A stretch of DNA of 9,531 bases from positions 1 to 9,531 of the forward strand of contig DEYT01000114.1 of NCBI GenBank assembly GCA_002364975.1, given 5' to 3'. Under the pieces are notes generated by a model. That model was not told the origin of the DNA. It did not search any database and saw nothing but the letters and a program-made list of their open reading frames with translations. Source of the stretch: Opitutia bacterium UBA3151. Its GTDB lineage: Bacteria > Verrucomicrobiota > Verrucomicrobiia > Opitutales > Seribacteraceae. Position numbers and translations under genes: made by a program. Within the stretch, counting starts at the first letter, position 1. Every line of letters begins with the position of its first letter. Below are positions 1 to 5,758 of this stretch, one piece after another.

Positions 1-164
1 GAAAGGCCTGTATTAAACTCAGAAACAGAAAAGTCAGTTTCAGGAGAGGCTGGTGAATCACTATCAGTTTCAGGAACCTCCACTGTTTTGGCATCTGGAG
101 AAGGTACTGCACTTTTAGGTTCAATTGAATCGTCTAGGGTGGTGTCGTGGTATAATCCTTCCAT
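1..164 (-). CDS. Partial protein with acidic, disordered N-terminus
   Basis: I read an open frame on the minus strand from an ATG at 164-162 to the window edge, 54 codons with no stop, so only the N-terminus is visible. It starts MEGLYHDTTLDDSIEPK and is rich in Asp, Glu, Ser, Thr and Pro, with no hydrophobic segment; this looks like a disordered acidic tail rather than a folded domain or signal peptide. The pattern PETD occurs twice, ten residues apart, mirrored by a 12-base direct repeat (34-45 and 64-75). The start lies 29 bases after the stop of the Nudix gene on the same strand, so the two could be co-transcribed. I see no Shine-Dalgarno sequence before the ATG. The family cannot be recognised from this fragment. 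Some doubt remains because the frame is short and low in complexity. Confidence 0.55.
   Translation of the reverse strand, partial: MEGLYHDTTLDDSIEPKSAVPSPDAKTVEVPETDSDSPASPETDFSVSEFNTGL
34..75. repeat. 12-base direct repeat, 30-base period
   Basis: TCAGTTTCAGGA occurs at 34-45 and 64-75, exactly 30 bases apart, inside the partial minus-strand gene. It encodes the ten-residue-spaced PETD motif in an acidic, probably disordered region. With only two copies it may be a remnant of tandem duplication or part of a longer repeat array beyond the left edge. Confidence 0.5.
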
Positions 165-193
165 AATTAAGTTTGGGTATTTCTATTATCTCT

Positions 194-679
194 TTATTTA
201 GGCTTGGATTCAATCATAATATTAGGTTTTCCATCCATCCAATCGGCCCGAAGACCCCAAACACCTTCATCTCTTTTATCATAATATGGCCAGATTAATT
301 CATGGTCACTTTCGGGAATTGAAAGCAATTTGATATCATCTCTATCAAAAAAGGCAAAGGAGCCTTCGTCAAAACTCTCTGGTAACTGTGAAATCGGTTT
401 TTTACAGTCGAAGAGAAACATTAACCAGTGTCCTGCTCCTTCATAACCCTTCTCAGAAACATAGCCAAATAGTTCAAGGTCATTCTCCCCTAAAATTAGA
501 CCGGTTTCCTCCATTGCCTCCCTTTGGGCACATTCGACGGGAGATTCACCAGAATCCATGCCAAGTTTTCCGCCTGGCGGGCTCCATAAACCAAGATTGG
601 GTGGTTTATTTCTCTTGAGCATGAGCAGCTTATCATCAGAGTTTCTAATAAAAAGAAGACATGAAATTTTGAAATGCAT
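194..679 (-). CDS. Nudix hydrolase (MutT-like)
   Basis: A 161-residue single-domain Nudix protein, which would hydrolyse a nucleoside diphosphate linked to another group. The N-terminal strand and loop (residues 3-35, ending LWSPPGGKL) lead into a Nudix box at residues 36-61 (bases 497-574). The catalytic part REAMEETGL (53-61) keeps the metal-binding Glu residues E54, E57 and E58. The first part reads GGKLGMDSGE, giving G-x7-E instead of the usual G-x5-E, that is, two extra residues in the loop before the helix. The substrate cannot be told from the sequence; a house-cleaning role such as oxidised nucleotide removal is only one possibility. Length is typical for the superfamily. It is divergent from the pilus-like cluster and probably unrelated to it. 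The ATG at 679-677 is chosen because it directly precedes the first beta strand; no ribosome binding site is evident. Confidence 0.9.
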   Translation of the reverse strand: MHFKISCLLFIRNSDDKLLMLKRNKPPNLGLWSPPGGKLGMDSGESPVECAQREAMEETGLILGENDLELFGYVSEKGYEGAGHWLMFLFDCKKPISQLPESFDEGSFAFFDRDDIKLLSIPESDHELIWPYYDKRDEGVWGLRADWMDGKPNIMIESKPK

Positions 680-753
680 TGAGTTTTTGCTTGTTTTAAT
701 ACATCAACTTAAGGAAGGATATCTACCTTGAAAACGTTAATATCAAAAGCCCT
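680..753. promoter_or_regulatory. Divergent intergenic region, probable promoters
   Basis: This 74-base AT-rich gap lies between the start of the Nudix gene and the start of the pilus-like cluster, so it must carry promoters or leaders for both directions unless they lie inside the coding regions. I looked for -35/-10 pairs and found none convincing: TAATAT at 738-743 is a possible -10 for the plus strand but lacks a matching -35. A short imperfect dyad, TTGA near 728 and TCAA near 743 around AACGTT, is visible but too weak to call an operator. Confidence 0.35.
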
Positions 754-1434
754 ATGAAAAATACCCTCACAATTATTGTATTTCTAGCTATGTTTGCCTT
801 TCCCGGTCTGGGACTTTTTGGAGAGGAAGATGAGTTTTTAGAATTGGATATTACTACCAAGTTACCGATAAAAAAGCTTAACGACTCATGGATTCAAATA
901 ACGGTTCCGTTTAAATTCCTCAAACATCCAAGACTTGATGCCTTAAATGGAAGTAGGCCCACAACCATTTCTCAAGCTTTCAATCCCAAATTTATTAATG
1001 ACATAAAAGTGAAGCTGTGGATTTGTTTTCCGAATAAATATAAGCAAAATTTACTAGGATCAAACGCCGGTTTAAAGGAAACAGATTTTTATCAGTATTA
1101 CAGTGCTGAAGTAGAATATCGAACCTTGGAGTTTGAACGAACCACAAAGAATGCTAATTTTTTATTTCCTACCCCAATTGCAGAAAGGGATGGTTTTTTA
1201 GAAGCTACCGTTAAGCCTGTTGGGTATGTCATTGAAATCTCTTACAAAGGTTCCAACTTTGATATTAGTAATTCTGTTTATTTCAATTACCGAGGGGCAA
1301 CCCCACAAGTTTTAGAATCATTCAGAACCCAAGCAGTCTCAAAAAGCTCTGAGAATAAAGGGGTACTGCTTCCTGCCCATGAAATTAGCATGAATTATTT
1401 GGATGGAATGGGCCCAGTCAAAGGGAGGGATTAA
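754..1434 (+). CDS. Secreted Amuc_1102-family pilus-like protein
   Basis: A 226-residue exported protein. Residues 1-20 form a signal peptide (K2, then a hydrophobic stretch TIIVFLAMFAF, helix break at PG), with likely cleavage around 20-23 before the acidic GEEDEF. The mature part is rich in alternating beta-strand patterns (for example the segments near residues 45-60, 85-92 and 155-180), with no transmembrane segment and no cysteine pair. I assign it to the Amuc_1102 family because of its size, secretion signal, beta-rich character and above all its place directly before the PilM-like gene, as in Akkermansia; the family link rests more on context than on a motif. The Amuc_1102 structure is reported as immunoglobulin-like, which fits. 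It probably acts in the periplasm or at the outer membrane as an accessory of the pilus-like complex. First gene of the cluster; 18 bases separate it from the next. No Shine-Dalgarno sequence is seen. Confidence 0.78.
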   Translation: MKNTLTIIVFLAMFAFPGLGLFGEEDEFLELDITTKLPIKKLNDSWIQITVPFKFLKHPRLDALNGSRPTTISQAFNPKFINDIKVKLWICFPNKYKQNLLGSNAGLKETDFYQYYSAEVEYRTLEFERTTKNANFLFPTPIAERDGFLEATVKPVGYVIEISYKGSNFDISNSVYFNYRGATPQVLESFRTQAVSKSSENKGVLLPAHEISMNYLDGMGPVKGRD

Positions 1435-1452
1435 GTTCCGGAAATTACCAAC

Positions 1453-3216
1453 ATGTCAAGTAAACGAGAAATAGTTATAAATTGTGGGATCTCCCATGTT
1501 TCTGCAAGCATCTTCAGTTTTGATGGAAGCATGCTCGTGCTTGAAAAAGTTGGCCTACATACACTTAATTTCGATTACACTCAGGACACCCTCTGGATAG
1601 ATGCAGTTATTTCTGGTATCCAAGAGCTTTGCGAGGAACTAAATCTTAAGGGAAATGCAAGGTTTATCTTCCCAGGAAGTTTTTTACTCACCAAGACTAT
1701 TCGTGTTCCTCGAGTGGAAAAGGATAAACAGGATAAAATTGTGGGATTCGAACTGTCTCAAAAAATGCCTTTTCCTCTGGCTGAATTAATTTGGGACTAT
1801 CAAATTATAGACGATGATGGCGTGGAGCAAGAGATTTTGGCCTTTGCGGTTAAACCAGAAGTTGCCGAGTCCTTTTGTGAAAAACTGGTTTTGCTGGGGT
1901 TAGCTCCCATCCAAATTACTCCTGCACCCATTCTTGATTATAACGCGTTGCGGGCATCAGGAATTGGTTTGGACGAAAGTGAAACCCTCGTGGTCAACAT
2001 GGGGGCAAAATCTACCAACTTATTATTCATCAATCCTACAGGATTCCTTATTCGCAGTATTGCGGTAGGCGGAAATGCACTTTCTCAAAATTTAGCGGAT
2101 CGATTGGGTATTCTTTTTGAAAAGGCGGAAGAAGTAAAAAAATCTTACTTTTCGGGTCAAATGGCACTTGCTCCCGAGGATCCCAACATCCAGAATATAG
2201 AATCATGTGCTCAACAATTTCTAGCTCGAGCTAGCCAAGAAATTACTCGCTCGATTGTTACTTATAAGAGACTAAAAAAGGGAAGGGCACCTGAGCGAAT
2301 CTTTTTGGCTGGCAGAGGTGCCCTTCTTCGTCAATTACCAGAGTATATTAGTCAGAGCCAACAACTTAGTATTGATTATTTGGACCCTACAAAAATCCTG
2401 AACATGGGGCCAAACATTTCTCCAGAAATGCAGTCTCTTATACCTTTTATGTTGAGTGAGCCAGTTGGTTTAGCGAGTTCTCTCTTTATGGAGGACGAAA
2501 CCAAAAAGTTTGCACCTGCACTTAACCTGCTTCCTTCGTCCAAGATTTCAAGTTTAGGATTTAAGAAAAAGAAACCATTACTCTATGCCGCGTGCATTAT
2601 TTTCTCCCTGTTGCCCTTACCTCAACTTATCAAGTCTACCGGAGAACTTGAAAAGCTTAAAACCTTTCATGCCCGCGAGATATCAACTACAGAAGAAATG
2701 GAACTTGATCTTTCACAGAAAAAGAAAAAACATGAAAAATTTCTTTTCACCGATAGGTTAGCAGATGAAGTAAAAAACAAGAATTTACCTTTCGTGCGAA
2801 AGCAGGAAACTTGTTGGCAAATAAATGATTTGCTTAATCAGTTACAAGGAACCTTAGATCATCCTGAAGTGAAAGATACTTGGTTTGATAACTTGACCTT
2901 AGTAATTGAACCAACAAAAGGCGTAAGACGGGTGCCTCAAGATTCAATGGAAGGAGCAAAAAATAAGATAAAACTAGAACTTTCAGGGAGGTATTTAGTA
3001 CGAGCAAGCGAAGAAGAACTTAGTGCATCTAACGAAAAAAAGAGGGATACCTTGATCGATCTCAATAGTCAAAAGCAAGAGGCTTTAACTGCTTATCTAA
3101 ATGGAGTCTCGGTGGTGGAAAAAATAGATAGAAAAGTATTTTCCATCGAGGGAAAGGGAGACTTATTTGGCAAGTATTTCACTCACTTTGAATATGAAAT
3201 AACCACCAACCTTTAA
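1453..3216 (+). CDS. pilM: PilM-PilN fusion, Amuc_1101-family protein
   Basis: A 587-residue protein with two parts. Residues 1-350 are a PilM/FtsA-like actin fold: first phosphate motif INCGISHVSAS (9-19), the PilM-type segment TIRVPRVEKDKQDKIVGFEL (82-101) followed by MPFPLAELIWDY (105-116), second phosphate motif VVNMGAKSTNLLF (180-192), IAVGGNALS (203-211), AEEVKKSYF (225-233) and adenosine-side motif FLAGRGALL (284-292). In PilM relatives the two phosphate motifs carry Asp; here both have Asn (N10, N182). Residues 357-361, LNLLP, match the INLLP motif by which PilN docks into PilM, and are followed by a basic stretch (371-374), one membrane helix (about 375-392), a charged, probably coiled segment (393-446) and a periplasmic PilN-like domain. 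The protein would therefore anchor the cytoplasmic ring directly to the inner membrane. Canonical PilM is about 350 residues, so the extra length is accounted for by PilN. ATG start; four bases precede the next gene. Confidence 0.92.
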   Translation: MSSKREIVINCGISHVSASIFSFDGSMLVLEKVGLHTLNFDYTQDTLWIDAVISGIQELCEELNLKGNARFIFPGSFLLTKTIRVPRVEKDKQDKIVGFELSQKMPFPLAELIWDYQIIDDDGVEQEILAFAVKPEVAESFCEKLVLLGLAPIQITPAPILDYNALRASGIGLDESETLVVNMGAKSTNLLFINPTGFLIRSIAVGGNALSQNLADRLGILFEKAEEVKKSYFSGQMALAPEDPNIQNIESCAQQFLARASQEITRSIVTYKRLKKGRAPERIFLAGRGALLRQLPEYISQSQQLSIDYLDPTKILNMGPNISPEMQSLIPFMLSEPVGLASSLFMEDETKKFAPALNLLPSSKISSLGFKKKKPLLYAACIIFSLLPLPQLIKSTGELEKLKTFHAREISTTEEMELDLSQKKKKHEKFLFTDRLADEVKNKNLPFVRKQETCWQINDLLNQLQGTLDHPEVKDTWFDNLTLVIEPTKGVRRVPQDSMEGAKNKIKLELSGRYLVRASEEELSASNEKKRDTLIDLNSQKQEALTAYLNGVSVVEKIDRKVFSIEGKGDLFGKYFTHFEYEITTNL

Positions 3217-3220
3217 GAGA

Positions 3221-4348
3221 GTGAAATTCATTAAAGAACATATAATGCTTCTTCTCTTTCTTTTTCTTGGGCTCGTAGTTTTTGTAACGCTTGCAATCCT
3301 GTCCTCTGGTATTTCAGATGATATTGAAGAAGTATCAACCGATATACAGCGAGAATGGAGCAATCAAACCTTTACTCAGGAAGAACTAACCTCATTCCAA
3401 AATTTAGATAGTGATAGCGAACTTTCTCTTATAGAACTTTCTTCTCTCGCCAATGTAGAAAAGAAACAATCAATCTTTTGGAAAAACATTCTTAATTCCA
3501 GAGAAAATCATATGAGCAAATGGAGCAAGAAGTCTGCGGAGTCTGTGAATGCTGATATTACTAGATTGTTTACATCCTTGAGATCGAGATGCTTGTCCGC
3601 CGAAATTGAATTACCAGTAAGTAGTTCAAAATCTCCTACCATTGGTTTTGGAGATACCAGTAAAAAACCGGAAAATAATTATGGTTTTGGATTCTCGTCC
3701 TATGATGGTTTTTGGCCTAGTTTTAGTGAAGAGGAGGCTAAAATTCTGGGGGTACAAGCCAAAATTGTAAAAGAAATGGTTGAATTCATTACTCAATCAA
3801 CTATTGAATCACAAAAACTTTCGATTGTCCAAATTTTGAGAGAAGCTGCCGGTAAGATAGATCTAACCCATATTGAGAATGATCAGCTTACCATGGGAGT
3901 TGAACAACAATTGTTACTTCGTGAAAAAGGAAAATTAAGCAGCCTTGTTTTTTTGATAACAATTAAAGGACAATCCAAGCACGCCCGAAATTTCATGAAT
4001 GAACTCAGGCCTCCTTTTATGCTTCGAAACCTTACAGTAAGAAGAGATTTGGTTGAGGCAGAACCTTCTAGGGTGGTAAATGATTTTACTCCGAATCCTT
4101 TTGGAGGTAGCGGTGAAGATTTTGCACCACCTAAAAAAGAGTCTCTTCCCATTGTAAAAGATGTAAACTCAGAATTTTCTTTTTTGATCGAATACATTAC
4201 GGAAATTAATAACGGAGTAGAACAGCTTTTCACTAGCAAGTCTATTTGGGAAAAAGGAGATCCAGAAGTTTTAGAGCAATTCTTTACGACCTCCGGGAAT
4301 ACGGATAAAATTGAAGAGGCAAAACTTCTAATTACCAACGGTGAATAA
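3221..4348 (+). CDS. PilO-like Amuc_1100-family membrane protein
   Basis: A 375-residue bitopic inner-membrane protein. A short basic N-terminus (K2, K5) precedes one membrane helix (about 8-28); the rest would face the periplasm. Residues 30-120 are mostly helical and charged; a Phe/Gly-rich segment GFGFSSYDGFWP (155-166) precedes a long helix (about 168-208) and then an alpha/beta part ending near 275, the arrangement of PilO/GspM-type ferredoxin-like domains. A Pro/Gly-rich linker (270-290) leads to a C-terminal tail. Family assignment to Amuc_1100 rests on this architecture plus its place between the PilM-like and Amuc_1099-like genes. In Akkermansia the homologue is known as a TLR2-active surface-associated protein; here a structural role in the alignment complex is the simpler reading. 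The GTG at 3221 is preferred over the in-frame ATG at 3245 because it keeps the basic residues before the membrane helix and leaves only 4 bases after the previous stop. The 3' end overlaps the next gene by 8 bases. Confidence 0.88.
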   Translation: MKFIKEHIMLLLFLFLGLVVFVTLAILSSGISDDIEEVSTDIQREWSNQTFTQEELTSFQNLDSDSELSLIELSSLANVEKKQSIFWKNILNSRENHMSKWSKKSAESVNADITRLFTSLRSRCLSAEIELPVSSSKSPTIGFGDTSKKPENNYGFGFSSYDGFWPSFSEEEAKILGVQAKIVKEMVEFITQSTIESQKLSIVQILREAAGKIDLTHIENDQLTMGVEQQLLLREKGKLSSLVFLITIKGQSKHARNFMNELRPPFMLRNLTVRRDLVEAEPSRVVNDFTPNPFGGSGEDFAPPKKESLPIVKDVNSEFSFLIEYITEINNGVEQLFTSKSIWEKGDPEVLEQFFTTSGNTDKIEEAKLLITNGE

Positions 4349-5630
4349 ATTAAAAGATCATTATGAGAAATTGATTCTCGCCATAGTGATAATTCTACTT
4401 GGTTACTTTGCATTGACCCGCATTTTAGGTGGACCTGATCATACACCAGAAAAATTGAATGCATCTGTATCCTTACCTTATGAATTAGATATTGTCCAGG
4501 GAATGGCCGAACTTACCTTCAAAAAAATTCACTCTCTCATGCCAGGTCAAGAAATAACAGTCATGGAAGATAATGGCTCCGTACGGGAAAAGATAAGCAT
4601 TGAAGGTATTGTACTTAGAAGGAGGGCAACCATACAAATTTCTCTGACCAACGGAGAGATGGTTGAGGGGAGGCTCTCTTCTCAAGAAGATTTACGAATA
4701 GGAGAGGGGTGGAAGAAACTCCGCCAACCCCTCACCGTAAGTGTCGGCCGCTCTAATCAGAATTTTTCTTTTTCTGAAATTCAATTTGTTCGAAGCGATC
4801 ACCAGGTTTTTTTCACTTCTCCCCCAGAATATGAGTTAGAAGATTTCGCCCTTTCTTTTTATCAAAGTAAAAATACAGAAAGTTTAGATGTAGAAATCAA
4901 TGACAGAATAAAATGGGAGCCAAGCAATTTAGAGGATAATGAATCAATATATGACCTTTTTACTCCACCTGTCATTTTTTTAGTGGATGGAAAGTTATCA
5001 ACTAGTCAACCGCAGGACCCCATAGCTACAACATCTCAAGAAGAACCATTTGGCATGGAACTGATCCGATTCTCCAATGAGCCTTATCCCTACCGGCTGG
5101 TGAGTTGGATCGGAGAGACCCCTTATTTTGAGGATACTCTCGTAAAAAATTCCCCCACCTCTAGTGATAATGCAAGGAATAGAATGGAAGTGGGTATTCC
5201 TTACAAAAAATTATTGGATAGAAAAGCTGGTCAGCCTTCTTTGATCCGAACCACGGAGGAAGATGAAGACAAACAATTAACCGTGGAAAAATTTGTTGTT
5301 CAACAATATAGAGACGAAAGAACTGGAGGCCTCCAAACCATTGGGAGGGCTTTGGTTAAAGATCATAAGTTAGGTGGTGATGCCTTTGAGATAAACAATA
5401 AAATGACGGAAGTATTTGCAGGAAATATCAAAATCGAAGTACGAATGACTATTGAAGAACTTGAGGGAAAAACCTTTTCTTTTACTACCGAAGATGAAGG
5501 AATCTCTTTTGATTTTGGTGACAGAGTGTATTCTGTACTAAAACTTGACCCCACGGCAAAAAATATTTTGGTACTAAAAAAAGGCCCAGGGCAAGAATTA
5601 GAAACTGAAAAACTACTAGAATTACCATAG
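4341..5630 (+). CDS. PilP-like Amuc_1099-family membrane protein
   Basis: A 429-residue bitopic protein: a short cytoplasmic N-terminus with K3, K5 and K10, one membrane helix (about 11-28), then a large periplasmic part. Residues 68-115 look like a small beta barrel (pattern ...IVLRRRATIQISLTNGEMVEGRL...). The segment YDLFTPPVIF (204-213) is a conserved-looking landmark that I associate with the Amuc_1099 family. The C-terminus (391-413, DFGDRVYSVLKLDPTAKNILVLKKG) has the strand-turn-strand pattern of PilP/GspC homology-region domains, which bind secretin N domains; I infer the same contact with the secretin encoded next. Unlike classic PilP it is not a lipoprotein: no lipobox Cys follows the helix. 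The start is GTG at 4341, overlapping the preceding stop by 8 bases, which implies translational coupling; the next in-frame Met (residue 67) would lose the membrane helix. Confidence is high for the gene and moderate for the PilP analogy. Confidence 0.87.
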   Translation: MNKLKDHYEKLILAIVIILLGYFALTRILGGPDHTPEKLNASVSLPYELDIVQGMAELTFKKIHSLMPGQEITVMEDNGSVREKISIEGIVLRRRATIQISLTNGEMVEGRLSSQEDLRIGEGWKKLRQPLTVSVGRSNQNFSFSEIQFVRSDHQVFFTSPPEYELEDFALSFYQSKNTESLDVEINDRIKWEPSNLEDNESIYDLFTPPVIFLVDGKLSTSQPQDPIATTSQEEPFGMELIRFSNEPYPYRLVSWIGETPYFEDTLVKNSPTSSDNARNRMEVGIPYKKLLDRKAGQPSLIRTTEEDEDKQLTVEKFVVQQYRDERTGGLQTIGRALVKDHKLGGDAFEINNKMTEVFAGNIKIEVRMTIEELEGKTFSFTTEDEGISFDFGDRVYSVLKLDPTAKNILVLKKGPGQELETEKLLELP

Positions 5631-5758
5631 TTCCTAAAAAAGGCTCTAATTTATTTTGTGGTTAAAGAAGAAGATTCGTTTTTTCGAGATTGACCCCGAT
5701 GCACGAATCTATGGAATCAAGTTTGTTATTAGATGTCAGCCATTGCCCCAATTGATTG
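5631..5758 (+). promoter_or_regulatory. Leader region before the secretin gene
   Basis: A 128-base gap, the only sizeable one inside an otherwise tight cluster. It contains a possible hairpin: AGATTCG (5672-5678) pairs with CGAATCT (5704-5710) across a 25-base loop. A mini-ORF of 18 codons (ATG at 5699, second in-frame ATG at 5711) ends in TGA at 5753-5755, three bases before the secretin ATG and in the same frame. Together these could form a translational leader, attenuator or extra promoter region, but no -35/-10 pair or U-tailed terminator is convincing. Function is inference only. Confidence 0.35.
5699..5755 (+). CDS. Possible 18-codon leader peptide
   Basis: An in-frame mini-ORF (MHESMESSLLLDVSHCPN, then TGA) directly before the secretin start. 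It has no Shine-Dalgarno sequence and resembles no family I know. The only argument for it is position: its stop lies three bases upstream of the secretin ATG, a spacing that would allow reinitiation by the same ribosome. It may equally be chance open frame, since 18 codons without a stop are common. Confidence 0.2.
   Translation: MHESMESSLLLDVSHCPN

Noticed and set aside
1436..1443. TTCCGGAA palindrome between the first two cluster genes as an operator
   Set aside because: Eight bases only, in an 18-base gap inside a cluster; too short to support a site.
3883..4464. Long minus-strand open frame (193 codons) opposite the PilO/PilP-like genes
   Set aside because: Antisense shadow: both plus-strand proteins are continuous and family-like here, and the antisense product is Ser/Leu-rich with no domain.
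5620..5660. Terminator between the PilP-like gene and the secretin gene
   Set aside because: Only a 3-base stem (CCT/AGG) around an A run is present, without a proper U tail; the genes are more likely read together.
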